Shown here in pieces: positions 8,467 through 17,259 of a stretch of DNA of 64,000 bases. The notes beneath the pieces were generated by a model. The model was not told where the DNA came from. It made no database searches and worked only from the letters and a program-made list of their open reading frames with translations. The position numbers and the translations under genes were made by a program. Within the stretch, counting starts at the first letter, position 1. The number at the start of each line of letters is the position of its first letter. The DNA is from Micromonospora echinaurantiaca (GTDB taxonomy: Bacteria > Actinomycetota > Actinomycetes > Mycobacteriales > Micromonosporaceae). The stretch lies in NCBI RefSeq assembly GCF_900090235.1, contig NZ_LT607750.1, positions 4,951,001 to 5,015,000 on the forward strand, given 5' to 3'.

Positions 8467-9270
8467 TCATGCGACGGGCACCACCGGGTTACTCAGCTCG
8501 CCGATGCCCTCGATTCGTACGGTGACCGTATCCCCGTCCGTGAGCGGGCTAACCCCCGCCGGCGTGCCGGTCAGCACCACGTCCCCCGGCAGCAGCGTCA
8601 TCACGTGCGAGATGTACGACACCAGCGCCGGCACGTCGAAGACCATGTCCCGGGTCCGCCCCAGCTGGCGGACCTCCATCTCCTCCGGCCCGCGCCCCAC
8701 CTCGCACCGGATCTCCAGGTCGCTGACGTCCAGCCCGGTGGTGATCCACGGCCCGATCGGGCAGAACGAGTCGAAGCCCTTGGCCCGGGTCCACTGGCCG
8801 TCGGAGCGCTGCAGGTCGCGGGCGGTGACGTCGTTGGCGCAGGTGTAGCCGAAGATGGCCCGCTCCGCGGCGGCGCGGTCGGCCCGGCGGGCGCCCGGCG
8901 CGCCGATCACCACCGCCAGCTCCGCCTCGTGCTCGACCTGCTTGGAGAAGATCGGCAGCCGGATCGCGTCCCGAGGCCCGATCACCGAGGTGGACGGCTT
9001 GAGGAAGAGCAGCGGCTCCTTGGGCACCTCGCTGCCGTGCTCGGCGGCGTGCTCGGCGTAGTTGCGGCCGACACAGACCACCTTGCTGGGCAGGATCGGC
9101 GAGAGCAGCCGGACGTCGGAGAGCGCCCACCGGGCGCCGCTGAAGGTGAGCTGGCCGAACGGGTGGCCCTCGATCTCGGCGATGGTCAGCCCCTGCGGGC
9201 CGGCCCCCAGCTCCCCCTCGACGACCCCGAACGACATTCCCTTGGCATGAGCGAAACGAGCGATACGCAC
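8467..9270 (-). CDS. Fumarylacetoacetate hydrolase (FAH)-family protein
   Basis: The 267-residue protein has the FAH C-terminal fold: VVCVGRNYAEHA, FLKPSTSVIG, the metal ligands in VEHEAELAVVIG, CANDVTARDLQ, and DVVLTGTPAGV near the end. Members hydrolyse C-C bonds in acylpyruvates or decarboxylate oxaloacetate; the substrate cannot be read from sequence. The GTG at 9270 follows TAGATT by 6 nt with no Shine-Dalgarno, suggesting a leaderless mRNA. In mycobacteria I recall gltX between this gene and the tRNAs; here only 106 bp separate them. Confidence 0.9.
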   Translation of the reverse strand: MRIARFAHAKGMSFGVVEGELGAGPQGLTIAEIEGHPFGQLTFSGARWALSDVRLLSPILPSKVVCVGRNYAEHAAEHGSEVPKEPLLFLKPSTSVIGPRDAIRLPIFSKQVEHEAELAVVIGAPGARRADRAAAERAIFGYTCANDVTARDLQRSDGQWTRAKGFDSFCPIGPWITTGLDVSDLEIRCEVGRGPEEMEVRQLGRTRDMVFDVPALVSYISHVMTLLPGDVVLTGTPAGVSPLTDGDTVTVRIEGIGELSNPVVPVA

Positions 9271-9276
9271 CGGGCC

Positions 9277-9282
9277 AATCTA
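9277..9282 (-). promoter_or_regulatory. Putative -10 box for a leaderless FAH-family mRNA
   Basis: TAGATT on the minus strand lies 6 nt upstream of the GTG at 9270. No ribosome binding site lies between them and no clear -35 is seen. Confidence 0.4.
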
Positions 9283-9444
9283 TCCCCGTTCGGAGCCGTC
9301 CCGGCCGCCGCCACGGCCGGCGAGCGGTACCGGCGCGGCGCCCGGGCACGATACCCGGACCACCGGTCGGCGGGGCGGGATTCCCCGCTTCGTACCCGCA
9401 CGACGTCCGGCCGCCCCTAGCGTCGGCTGCGGAGGTTCGTTCGT

Positions 9445-10731
9445 ATGCCTGCATCGACACGACACCACAAGGCCCTCGCAGTGTTCGTCCACTGCCTCGG
9501 CGTCCTCGCCGCGCTGCCGGCGCTGCACCCGGCCCCGGAGGCGGCCGCCGCCCGGCCACGACCGGCGGCGGCCCCGCAGACACCCGCACCGGCCATGCCG
9601 TCCGCACCGCCGGCGGTGCCCACTCCGACCCGGGCCGCTCCGGCACCGGCCCCGTCACCGGTCACCGTGGCGGTCGCACCGGAGAGCACGCCGGCACCGC
9701 GCTACCGGATCCAGGTGCGCAACACCGGCAGCGCGCCGGTGGACACCACGGTCCGGCAGGAGCTGCCGCCGGGTTCGTCGGCCACCGCGATCTCCTCGGG
9801 CGGACGGGCCGTCCGGTCCGCCGGGCAGGCCTCGCCCATCGAGGTGACCTGGCGGCTCCGGCTGCCGGCCAAGAGCACCACCACCCTCGGTACCGCGCTC
9901 ACCACCGCCGCGCCGGGCCGCCCGCTGACCGCGCCGGCCTGCGCCTTCGCCGGTGACGGCAGCCGGCCGTACGACTGCGCGACGGCGACCTGGAACGCGG
10001 CGCCGGTGCGGGCCGCCGAGGTGACCGAGGCTCCGGTGTGGCGCCAGACACCCGTGGTGCTGGCCGGACTCGCCGCGGTGCTGCTGCTCGCCGCGGTCGG
10101 CACCCTCTGGGTCTGGCGCCGCCGGCGCCGGCCGGTGGCCGCGGCCCTGGCCAGCGACGGGCCCGGCGCCGTGTACCCGCGCCCGGCCGCGCCCCGGCCG
10201 CCGGAGCGTCGCCGCACCCCGCCGGTGTGGCTGCTGGTCGGGGTGGCCGCGGCGGTGCTGGCCGGCACGGTCGGCGCGGCCGGCTGGACGGCCACCCAGC
10301 GGGTCGCCGCGGTCGACACCGACAGCCAGCCGACGAGCGGGGCGTGGATCGGCCGCGGGGTGAACGGCCCGGTCGGCGTGCCGCTGCGCGAGTCGGCCTT
10401 CGAGTTCACCGTCTACCGCCTCGCCTGCGACCCGGGGGTGGGCGGCCGGCGGTGCCAGGCCACCGTGGGGGTGCGCAACGTCAGCCCGGAGCAGCAGAGC
10501 TGGCACGGCCGGCTGCAGCGGGCGTACCTGCCGGACGGCAACTTCGTCAGCACCGACGAGCTGGCCACCCGGGCGGCCAACCAGGGCCGGGACGTCTTCG
10601 CCCGGCCGGTGGCGGCCGGCACCCGGATGGTGCTGCCGCTGGTCTTCACCGTCACCGGGCGGCAACCGCCGACCCAGTTGGAGCTGCGCAGCGGGGTCTT
10701 CTCCGCCGGGGTGCGGGTGGACGTGCCCTGA
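9445..10731 (+). CDS. Pro/Ala-rich membrane-anchored protein, function unknown
   Basis: This 428-residue protein is of unknown function. Residues about 8-35 look like a signal or anchor sequence, followed by a Pro/Ala linker to residue ~75. Residues about 80-180 resemble a DUF11-like beta domain (RYRIQVRNTGSAPVDTTV). Membrane segments lie near residues 198-222 and 258-282. The C-terminal ~130 residues form a second domain with two Cys (LACDPGVGGRRC) that may form a disulphide, somewhat like extracellular DUF4352 domains. The ATG has GGAGG upstream. The next gene begins 34 bp later but has its own -10, so co-transcription is uncertain. Confidence 0.75.
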   Translation: MPASTRHHKALAVFVHCLGVLAALPALHPAPEAAAARPRPAAAPQTPAPAMPSAPPAVPTPTRAAPAPAPSPVTVAVAPESTPAPRYRIQVRNTGSAPVDTTVRQELPPGSSATAISSGGRAVRSAGQASPIEVTWRLRLPAKSTTTLGTALTTAAPGRPLTAPACAFAGDGSRPYDCATATWNAAPVRAAEVTEAPVWRQTPVVLAGLAAVLLLAAVGTLWVWRRRRRPVAAALASDGPGAVYPRPAAPRPPERRRTPPVWLLVGVAAAVLAGTVGAAGWTATQRVAAVDTDSQPTSGAWIGRGVNGPVGVPLRESAFEFTVYRLACDPGVGGRRCQATVGVRNVSPEQQSWHGRLQRAYLPDGNFVSTDELATRAANQGRDVFARPVAAGTRMVLPLVFTVTGRQPPTQLELRSGVFSAGVRVDVP

Positions 10732-10752
10732 CCTGCCGGCGGGCGGCGGTCG

Positions 10753-10758
10753 TACCCT
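10753..10758 (+). promoter_or_regulatory. Putative -10 box for a leaderless downstream gene
   Basis: TACCCT lies 7 nt before the GTG at 10766, and no Shine-Dalgarno is present. This suggests an internal promoter giving a leaderless mRNA. Confidence 0.4.
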
Positions 10759-10765
10759 GGGGTCC

Positions 10766-11710
10766 GTGACCGCCGCCCTCGCCCCCACCGCCGTGCTCGA
10801 CGCCGCGGACTGGCAGGCCCGGCGGCGGGCGCACGAGGAGCGGGTGGACGCCTGGCTGACGCCGCACCTGGCCCGCCGCCGCCGGGGCGAGAAGCACCCG
10901 GTCGAGGACTTCCTCTTCACCTACTACTCGCACCGCCCGGCGCAGCTGCGCCGCTGGCACCCGGGCGCCGGCATGGTGCTGCGGGACGCGGACCCGGCCG
11001 AGTTCGGCCGGGACTACCGCCCCACCGCCGGCGGGGTGACCCTCGACACCGCCACGGTGCGCACCCGCCGAGCCGACTCGGTCGACTGGATCCGCTCGCT
11101 GCTCACGGCGACCGCCGGCCGGCCGGGGCACTTCGGCTGCTTCGGGATGCACGAGTGGGCGATGGTCTACCGGCAGACCCAGGCCGAGGTACGGCACAAC
11201 TCCTGGCCGCTGCGGCTCAGCCCGGAGCAGACCGCGCGGACGGTCGAGGCGAACCGGATCCGGTGCAGCCACTTCGACGCGTACCGCTTCTTCACCGCGC
11301 CGGCCCGGCCGCTGAACCTGCTCACCCCGACCCGGGAGACCCAGCACGCCAACGAGCAGCCGGGCTGCCTGCACGCCAACATGGATCTCTACAAGTGGGC
11401 GTACAAGCTCTCGCCGCTGGTCCCGTCGGAGTTGGTGGCGGACTGCTTCGAGCTGGCCCGGAAAATCCGCACGCTGGACATGCGGGCCAGCCCGTACGAC
11501 CTGGCCGCGCTCGGCTGTCCGCCGGTCCGGGTGGAGACGGCGGAGGGCCGGGCCGAGTACGTGACCGCCCAGCGCGGCTTCGCCGAGCGGGCGGCCCGGC
11601 TGCGGGAACGCCTGTTGGCGGCGGTGCCGGACGAGGGACCGGAGCTCGGCCGAGCCAGCGCGGAGGTCAACCGGCCGGGCGGGCGCGCAAGCCGTCCAGC
11701 AGGAGGGTGA
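10766..11710 (+). CDS. Conserved actinobacterial protein, commonly annotated 3-methyladenine DNA glycosylase
   Basis: The 314-residue protein has conserved blocks HPVEDFLFTYYSHRP, LRRWHPG, HFGCFGMHEWAMVYR and NLLTPTRETQ. As I recall, actinobacterial proteins with these blocks are annotated as 3-methyladenine DNA glycosylase. I see no helix-hairpin-helix motif typical of AlkA/Tag enzymes, so that name should be held loosely. Several His and Asp residues could bind metal. Its last 44 bp overlap the convergent TetR gene. Confidence 0.8.
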   Translation: MTAALAPTAVLDAADWQARRRAHEERVDAWLTPHLARRRRGEKHPVEDFLFTYYSHRPAQLRRWHPGAGMVLRDADPAEFGRDYRPTAGGVTLDTATVRTRRADSVDWIRSLLTATAGRPGHFGCFGMHEWAMVYRQTQAEVRHNSWPLRLSPEQTARTVEANRIRCSHFDAYRFFTAPARPLNLLTPTRETQHANEQPGCLHANMDLYKWAYKLSPLVPSELVADCFELARKIRTLDMRASPYDLAALGCPPVRVETAEGRAEYVTAQRGFAERAARLRERLLAAVPDEGPELGRASAEVNRPGGRASRPAGG

Positions 11711-12263
11711 CGACCGCGTCGAAGTCGTCGTCGAGGTCGGGTTCGGCCCAGTCGGCGACGTGCGCCGGGTGGTGGAACCGCGCGGTGGCCTGGAGCAGGG
11801 CGCGGGCGGCCAGCGCGGGGTCGGCGACGCCGAATTCGCCGGCCGCCACCCCGTCGGCGACGACGATCGCGAGCTGCCCGGCCAGCTCGTCCAGGTGTCG
11901 TGCGACCACCGTGCGGGACTGGGTGGCCAGTTGCTGGAAGTTGTCGAACAGCTCCGGGTCCTCGCGCGCGATCCGGCGCTTGGTGCCACTCAGCTCGGCC
12001 AGCCAGCGGCGTAGCCGGGCCGGCGCGGGGTCGTCGGCGGTGGCCACCGCGACCAGCGGGGTGGAGACCCGGGCCAGCCAGCGTTCGGCGACCGCGTCGC
12101 GCAGCGCGGCCTTGCTCGGGAAGTGCCGGTAGACGCTGCCGTGGCTGACCCCGAGCGCCCGGGCGACGTCCAGCACGGTCGCCTTGGCCGGGCCGAACCG
12201 GCGCAGCACCTCCTCGGCCGTGTCGAGGATGCGCTCGGCGGTGAGGATCGACGGGTCGGTCAT
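11667..12263 (-). CDS. TetR-family transcriptional regulator
   Basis: The 198-residue protein has a typical TetR HTH: AERILDTAEEVLRRFG, then GVSHGSVYRHFPSKAALRDAV. The variable C-terminal half should bind a ligand. I chose ATG 12263, 8 nt after GGGAGG, over GTG 12269. It lies 72 bp downstream of the aldo/keto reductase gene on the same strand, so the two probably form an operon and the regulator may repress it. An inverted repeat at 13388-13409 is a candidate operator. The 3' end overlaps the convergent gene by 44 bp. Confidence 0.92.
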   Translation of the reverse strand: MTDPSILTAERILDTAEEVLRRFGPAKATVLDVARALGVSHGSVYRHFPSKAALRDAVAERWLARVSTPLVAVATADDPAPARLRRWLAELSGTKRRIAREDPELFDNFQQLATQSRTVVARHLDELAGQLAIVVADGVAAGEFGVADPALAARALLQATARFHHPAHVADWAEPDLDDDFDAVVTLLLDGLRARPAG

Positions 12264-12335
12264 CAGCACAGCCTCCCTGACGGCGTGACCGGCCGGGACG
12301 CGGCCCCCACCCGGGGTCGCGTCCCGGTCGCGGGC

Positions 12336-13334
12336 TCACGACCGCTCGCTGTCCAGGTGCGCCATCTGCGCCTCGTCGTACCGGCCGCCGGCCACCTCCT
12401 CGACCGGCACGGCGGCCTCGATCGCGGCGAGGTCGTCGGCGCCCAGGCCGACCTCGAGCGCGCCCAGTGCCTCGGCCAGCCGGTCCCGCCGCCGTGCGCC
12501 GACCAGCGGCACGATGTCCTCGCCGCGGGAGAGCACCCAGGCGATGGCGATCTGCGCGACCGTGACGCCTTTGGCCTCGGCGACCTTGCGCAGGGCGTCG
12601 ACCAGGGCCAGGTTGCGGTCCAGGTTCTCGCCGGTGAAGCGGGGCAGGTAGGTCCGGAAGTCGGTGGGCCCGGTGCCCCGTCCGGCCGTCCAGTGCCCGC
12701 TGATCAAACCCCGGGACAGCACCCCGTACGCGGTGACCCCGACGCCGAGTTCGCGGGCGACCGGGAGGATCTCGGTCTCGATGCCCCGGGAGATCAGGGA
12801 GTACTCGATCTGGAGGTCGGTGATCGGGTGCACGGCGTGCGCCCGGCGCAGCGATTCGGCACTCACCTCGGAGAGGCCGATGTGCCGGACGTGGCCGGCG
12901 GTGACCAGGTCGGCCAGCGTCCCGACGACGTCCTCGACCGGGACGTCCGGGGACAGCCGGGCCGGCCGGTAGATGTCGACGTGGTCGGTGCCCAGCCGGC
13001 GCAGGGTGTACGCCAGGAAGTTCTTGATCGCGGCCGGCCGCAGGTCGATGCCGTTCCAGCCGCCCTCGACGTCGCGCAGCGCGCCGAACTTGACGCTGAT
13101 CACCGCGTTGTCCCGGTTCCGGCCGCGCAGCGCGTCGCGGAGCAGCATCTCGTTGTGGCCCATGCCGTAGAAGTCGCCGGTGTCGAGCAGGGTCACGCCG
13201 GCGTCGAGTGCGGCGTGGACGGTGGCGATGCTCTCGGCCTCGTCGGCGGCGCCGTACAGGTCCGACATACCCATCAGGCCGAGCCCGAGGCGGGAGACGG
13301 TCGGGCCGGTGGTGCCGAGTGTGCGGGTGTCCAT
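12336..13334 (-). CDS. Aldo/keto reductase
   Basis: This 332-residue NADPH-dependent TIM-barrel oxidoreductase reduces carbonyl groups of small molecules. Catalytic tetrad residues are visible: Asp in LLDTGDFYG, Tyr in the same loop, Lys in VISVKFG, and His in RLGTDHVDIYRPARL. The C-terminal region has the NADP-binding segment IVPLVGARRRDRLAEALGAL. It is followed by a TetR gene, a common pairing for detoxification of electrophilic or xenobiotic carbonyls. The physiological substrate is unknown. Confidence 0.93.
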   Translation of the reverse strand: MDTRTLGTTGPTVSRLGLGLMGMSDLYGAADEAESIATVHAALDAGVTLLDTGDFYGMGHNEMLLRDALRGRNRDNAVISVKFGALRDVEGGWNGIDLRPAAIKNFLAYTLRRLGTDHVDIYRPARLSPDVPVEDVVGTLADLVTAGHVRHIGLSEVSAESLRRAHAVHPITDLQIEYSLISRGIETEILPVARELGVGVTAYGVLSRGLISGHWTAGRGTGPTDFRTYLPRFTGENLDRNLALVDALRKVAEAKGVTVAQIAIAWVLSRGEDIVPLVGARRRDRLAEALGALEVGLGADDLAAIEAAVPVEEVAGGRYDEAQMAHLDSERS

Positions 13335-13387
13335 GGGTGCGTCCTCTCACCGTGGTGGTTGACGCGATCGACGCTACATCGTCCGGG

Positions 13388-13409
13388 TGACAGATTCCAG
13401 ATTTTGTCA
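13388..13409. promoter_or_regulatory. Inverted repeat, candidate TetR operator upstream of the aldo/keto reductase gene
   Basis: TGACA and TGTCA arms lie 12 bp apart in an AT-rich stretch about 55 bp before the reductase ATG. A TAGCGT -10 candidate for the reductase lies downstream of it. Position and symmetry fit a TetR-type operator; binding is inferred. Confidence 0.35.
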
Positions 13410-13461
13410 GTCCAACGCATGAGGCGCCGCTCACAGGCGGTACTTCAACGAGGTGGACGCG

Positions 13462-13887
13462 CTAATCGCCGTCGACGCGGCGGTCCCGCTTGCGCTGCGA
13501 CTGGCGCTTCTTCTCGGCCAGCCGACGCTCCTTGGCCCTCCGGGACGGCCGGGTCGGCCGGCGTGGCGGGGGCGGTGGGGCCACCGCCTCGCGCAGCAGG
13601 GCGACCAGCCGCTCCCGGGCGGCCTCCCGGTTGGCCAGCTGCGCGCGGTGCTCGCTGGCGGCGATGGTGAGCACACCGTCGACCAGCCGGTTGGCCAGCC
13701 GCTCCAGGGCGCGCGCCCGCAGCGACGCCGGCACGCTCGGCGACGAGCCGAGGTCGAAGCTCAACTCGACCCGGGAGTCGGCGGTGTTCACCCCCTGACC
13801 GCCGGGCCCGGACGAGCGGGAGAAGCGTTCCCGCAGCTCACCGGCGGGGACGACCCACCGGTCGGTCACCCGCAGTCCGTCGTCCAC
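13462..13887 (-). CDS. arfB: Alternative ribosome-rescue peptidyl-tRNA hydrolase ArfB (YaeJ)
   Basis: ArfB frees stalled ribosomes by entering the empty mRNA channel and hydrolysing peptidyl-tRNA. The 141-residue protein has the catalytic GGQ in SSGPGGQGVNTADSRVEL and a basic C-terminal tail (RRAKERRLAEKKRQSQRKR) that binds the mRNA entry channel. It lacks the codon-recognition domains of RF1/RF2. The GTG at 13887 has no usable Shine-Dalgarno, but TAGCCT (13894-13899) lies 6 nt upstream, suggesting a leaderless mRNA. It is convergent with no neighbour and lies upstream of the aldo/keto reductase gene on the same strand. Confidence 0.93.
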   Translation of the reverse strand: MDDGLRVTDRWVVPAGELRERFSRSSGPGGQGVNTADSRVELSFDLGSSPSVPASLRARALERLANRLVDGVLTIAASEHRAQLANREAARERLVALLREAVAPPPPPRRPTRPSRRAKERRLAEKKRQSQRKRDRRVDGD

Positions 13888-13944
13888 TCCTTGAGGCTAG
13901 CGGCCCGACCGCCCGCCGGTTGTGGCTCGGGGGTGGGCGACCGG

Positions 13945-14241
13945 CTAGCGGCCGGGGCGCCCGCTGGGCGTGACACTCGGGGTGGGCGACGGTTGCGCCG
14001 ACTCGTCGTCGGCGCCGACCGCCGCGTACGCGACCGCGCCGACCAGCAGCAGGGCGATCACGCCGATCTTCGTGGTGACCGCCCGGATCAGCAGCCACGC
14101 GGCGCGACGCGCGCCGGGCACGCTCTTCTTGATGGTCTGGTAGTCGGCCCAACTTCGACGAGCGCGGGCGTACGCCGACCCCACCCCGCACCCGATGACC
14201 AGGCCCACCAGCAGGAGGACCGCGATGAGAGGACGCTCCAC
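13945..14241 (-). CDS. Small membrane protein, function unknown
   Basis: I do not recognise this 98-residue protein. It has an N-terminal membrane segment (residues about 5-22), a basic cytoplasmic loop with ARRSWADYQTIKKSVPGARR, a second membrane segment (about 58-76) and a Ser/Thr/Pro-rich tail. The loop places both termini on the same side. It is probably expressed from its own promoter: GATACT lies 7 nt before the GTG. Codon use matches its neighbours, so I take it as real. Confidence 0.65.
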   Translation of the reverse strand: MERPLIAVLLLVGLVIGCGVGSAYARARRSWADYQTIKKSVPGARRAAWLLIRAVTTKIGVIALLLVGAVAYAAVGADDESAQPSPTPSVTPSGRPGR

Positions 14242-14361
14242 CCACGCCAGTATCCATACTCAGCGTAATATTTCCATGGCCCGATCATTTCGCGCCGGGT
14301 ATCCGACACTTCCCGCTTTCCCAGCATGGCCCGCCGGCCCCGGCCGGCACGGCCGACCGGG

Positions 14362-14387
14362 CCGCCGGGCCGGCACACGCCCGGCGG
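14362..14387 (-). terminator. Terminator after the moxR operon
   Basis: A 9-bp perfect stem (CCGCCGGGC/GCCCGGCGG) with an 8-nt loop lies 12 bp beyond the protease stop on the minus strand. Confidence 0.45.
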
Positions 14388-14398
14388 GCGGCCGGGCC

Positions 14399-15262
14399 TC
14401 AGCCGCCCTTGCCGATGATGGTGTCGGCGGTCTGCTGCACCTGGTCGATCGGGATGGCGAAGCCGATGCCGATCGAGCCGTTGCCGTCGATGGTGGCGAT
14501 GGCCGTGTTCACCCCGACCACCTCGCCGCGCGCGTTGACCAGCGGACCGCCGGAGTTGCCCGGGTTGATCGAGGCGTCGGTCTGCACCGCGGAGTGCCGG
14601 TTGTCCCCGAGCCGGACCTGCCGGTCCAGGGCGCTGACGATGCCGGCGGTGACGGTGCCGGGCAGCCCCAGCGGCGACCCGACCGCGAGCACCGGCTCGC
14701 CCACCCGGGTGGAACCGGGTTTCGCCAGCGGCAGCGCCGCCAGCCCGGCCGACGGCGGCACCTTGAGCACCGCCAGGTCACTGCGCGGCTCCCGGCCGAC
14801 CACCTCGGCGGCGAACCGCCGGCCGTCCGGCAGTTCCACGGTGACCGAGCCGTTGCGGCCCTTGGCCAGGATGTGGTCGTTGGTGATGATGTGCTGCTGG
14901 TCGTCGACGGCGAACCCGGACCCGCTGGCCGACGCGCCGCCGGCCCCGCCGACCAGCACCGACACCACCCCGGGCACGGTCTTCCCGGCGGCGGTGACCA
15001 GCTCGGCCGGTACCGGGGCGGCGGACGCCGGCGTCTCGCCCGGTACGCCGTCCCGGCTGGCCACCCAGCCGCCGGCCGCCCCGCCCGAGACGGTGGCGAG
15101 GGCGACCACCGCCAGCGCGGCCAGCAGCCGGGTCCGCCAGCGCCGCCCCGCCGGATCCCGGCCCGCGCCGGCCCCGTCCCGCCCGCCCCGCCCGTCCGGG
15201 TCCAGCTCCGGCGAGATGAACCACGGGCCGCGCGGCTCGCCCAGTCCGGTCTGCACTGCCAT
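14399..15262 (-). CDS. S1C-family trypsin-like serine protease, membrane-anchored, no PDZ domain
   Basis: The 287-residue protein has a short cytoplasmic N-terminus, one membrane segment at residues about 45-65, and an extracytoplasmic HtrA-like protease domain. The catalytic triad is intact: His130 (ITNDH), Asp162 (SDLAV) and Ser237 (GNSGGP). HtrA/DegP proteins usually end in one or two PDZ domains, but this one stops right after the protease fold. The start is 27 bp after the VWA gene with AGGAG upstream, so it is the last gene of the moxR operon. A role in envelope quality control is inferred. Confidence 0.92.
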   Translation of the reverse strand: MAVQTGLGEPRGPWFISPELDPDGRGGRDGAGAGRDPAGRRWRTRLLAALAVVALATVSGGAAGGWVASRDGVPGETPASAAPVPAELVTAAGKTVPGVVSVLVGGAGGASASGSGFAVDDQQHIITNDHILAKGRNGSVTVELPDGRRFAAEVVGREPRSDLAVLKVPPSAGLAALPLAKPGSTRVGEPVLAVGSPLGLPGTVTAGIVSALDRQVRLGDNRHSAVQTDASINPGNSGGPLVNARGEVVGVNTAIATIDGNGSIGIGFAIPIDQVQQTADTIIGKGG

Positions 15263-15289
15263 GCGTACTCCTCACTGTTGGTGCGGCGG

Positions 15290-16249
15290 TCAGGGCAGGC
15301 GGGAGAACCAGCGCATCGAGCCGGCCGCCGCACCCAGCGCGAACACCAGACCGAGGCCGATGAACCGGGCCGACACGTCCTGCCGTTCGGTGCGGTAGCC
15401 GACCGAGCTGCCGATGTCGTCGTAGACCGCGCGCAGCTCGTCGCTGGTGCTGGCCTCGTGGAAGCCACCGCCGGTCTCCTCGGCGACCGCGCGCAGGGTC
15501 TGGCCGTCCACCGGCACCTGGATCGGCCGGCCGCCCCGGTCGACGAACCCGCTCGGCGTGCCGAACGAGATGGTGTGCACCGGGACCTCGACCGCGACGG
15601 CGTCCGCCGCGGCCTCCATCGGGTCCATCCCGGAGGTGTTCGCCCCGTCGGAGAGCAGGATGACCCGGGCCGGCGGCGGCTCCTTCGCCGCCTGGCTGTC
15701 CAGGCCCCTGACCGCACCGAGCGAGGTGCTGATGGCCTCGCCGATGGCGGTGCCCTGCACGCCGGTGGCGCCCTCGGCGAGCCGCTCGATCCCCTCGTGC
15801 AGCGCCTCCCGGTCGGTGCCCGGCGGCACCAGCACCGCCGCGCTGCCGGCGAAGGCGACCAGCCCGACGTTGAACTCGTCCGGCAGGCCGTCGACGAACC
15901 GGCGGGCCGCCTCCTTGGCCGCGCTGAGCCGGTCCGGTTCGACGTCGGTGGCGAGCATCGAGGTGGAGACGTCCACCGCGACCATCACCGTGGCGCGTTC
16001 CCGTGGCACCTGGACCTCGGCGGTCGGCCGGGCGAAGCCGACCACCAGCAGCGCCAGCATGGCCAGGAACAGCCCGGCGGGCAGGTGCCGCCGCCAGACC
16101 GGCCGTTCCGGCGCCACCCGGTCGAGCAGCCGCAGGTTGGTGAACCGGACGGCGTAGCGGCTGCGGCGCCGTTGGAGCATCAGGTAGCCGACCGCCAGCG
16201 CGAGCACCCCGACCAGCAGCCAGAGCCGTACCGGGGACAGCCAGATCAC
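15290..16249 (-). CDS. VWA-domain membrane protein (BatA-like)
   Basis: The 319-residue protein begins with two membrane segments (residues about 7-25 and 60-78), then a von Willebrand A domain with the metal-binding DVSTSM motif and ILLSDGANTSG. A final membrane segment lies near residues 293-312. VWA domains bind protein partners through a metal-dependent site. The GTG start at 16249 overlaps the stop of the DUF58 gene by 4 bp (GTGA), indicating translational coupling. A longer upstream frame would run through the DUF58 gene and is not supported. Confidence 0.92.
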   Translation of the reverse strand: MIWLSPVRLWLLVGVLALAVGYLMLQRRRSRYAVRFTNLRLLDRVAPERPVWRRHLPAGLFLAMLALLVVGFARPTAEVQVPRERATVMVAVDVSTSMLATDVEPDRLSAAKEAARRFVDGLPDEFNVGLVAFAGSAAVLVPPGTDREALHEGIERLAEGATGVQGTAIGEAISTSLGAVRGLDSQAAKEPPPARVILLSDGANTSGMDPMEAAADAVAVEVPVHTISFGTPSGFVDRGGRPIQVPVDGQTLRAVAEETGGGFHEASTSDELRAVYDDIGSSVGYRTERQDVSARFIGLGLVFALGAAAGSMRWFSRLP

Positions 16250-17259
16250 GCGGCACCTCCCCGGTTCGCGCCGGCCGGGGCGGCCGCGAGCCGGCGCTGC
16301 GCCCGCACGTGCCGCACGATGTCCGCCCCCCAGTCCCGGTCGGTACGCAGCGGCAGGTGCGTCGCCCCGCTGCGGCGGACCGCCTGGCGGACCTGCTCGC
16401 GTTGGGCGGCCGCGGCGGCCGCGTACCGCTCGCGCAGCCGCTCGTCGCCGGTCCACACCTCGCGCCGGCGGCCGGTCTCCGGGTCAACCAGGGTGATCAG
16501 GCCGACGTCCGGCAGCTCCAGCTCGCGCGGGTCGGTGATCTCGACGGCGAGCACCTGGTGCCGGACGGCGAGCCGGCGCAGGGCACGTTCCCAGGGCGGC
16601 TCCTGCGCCGGGTCGTCGGGCAGCCCGTCCAGGAAGTCCGAGACGACCACCACCAGCCCGCGCCGGGTGGCCACCCGGTGCACGGCGTCCAGCGCGTCGG
16701 CCAGGTCGGGCCCCGCTGGCGGTACGTCCGCCTCGTCGTACCCGCCGGCGCGAGGGGCGGCCAGCAGCGTGCGGAGCAACCCGAGCAGGTGGGTACGCCC
16801 GCTGCGGGCCGGATGGCGGCGCAACCCGTCCGGGCCGAGCACCTGCGCGCCGAGCCGGTTGCCGAGCCCGGCGGTGAGGAAGCCGACCGCCGCGACGGCC
16901 GCCACGGCCAGCTCGCGCTTGTCCAGCTCGGCGGTGCCGTACTCCATGCTGGGGCTGGCGTCGACCAGCAGCCAGGTGGTCAGTTCCCGGTCGGCGTCGA
17001 CCTCGCGGACGTGCGGGACGGTGGTCCGGGCGGTCACCGCCCAGTCCATCCGGCGTACCTCGTCCTCACCGGGGCGGTACTCCCGGCTGCCGGCCGGTTC
17101 GCTGCCCGGACCGGGCAGCAGTCCCCGGTACTGTCCGTGCAGCAGGCCGTCGAGGCGCCGGGTCACGGTCAGCTCCAACCGGCGCAGCCGCCGGTCGGGG
17201 GTGAGGTCGGCCAGTCCGGGATCCGCCGGCGCCGGCGTGGTGGCCTCGCGCCACCTCAT
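16246..17259 (-). CDS. DUF58-domain protein
   Basis: The 337-residue protein carries the DUF58 signature: GSREYRPGEDEVRRMDWAVTA and LLVDASPSMEYGT, the latter a degenerate VWA-like metal site. In many bacteria DUF58 proteins are co-encoded with MoxR ATPases and VWA proteins and are thought to help assemble or activate a protein complex at the envelope. The ATG overlaps the moxR stop by 4 bp (ATGA). No membrane segment is evident. Confidence 0.93.
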   Translation of the reverse strand: MRWREATTPAPADPGLADLTPDRRLRRLELTVTRRLDGLLHGQYRGLLPGPGSEPAGSREYRPGEDEVRRMDWAVTARTTVPHVREVDADRELTTWLLVDASPSMEYGTAELDKRELAVAAVAAVGFLTAGLGNRLGAQVLGPDGLRRHPARSGRTHLLGLLRTLLAAPRAGGYDEADVPPAGPDLADALDAVHRVATRRGLVVVVSDFLDGLPDDPAQEPPWERALRRLAVRHQVLAVEITDPRELELPDVGLITLVDPETGRRREVWTGDERLRERYAAAAAAQREQVRQAVRRSGATHLPLRTDRDWGADIVRHVRAQRRLAAAPAGANRGGAA

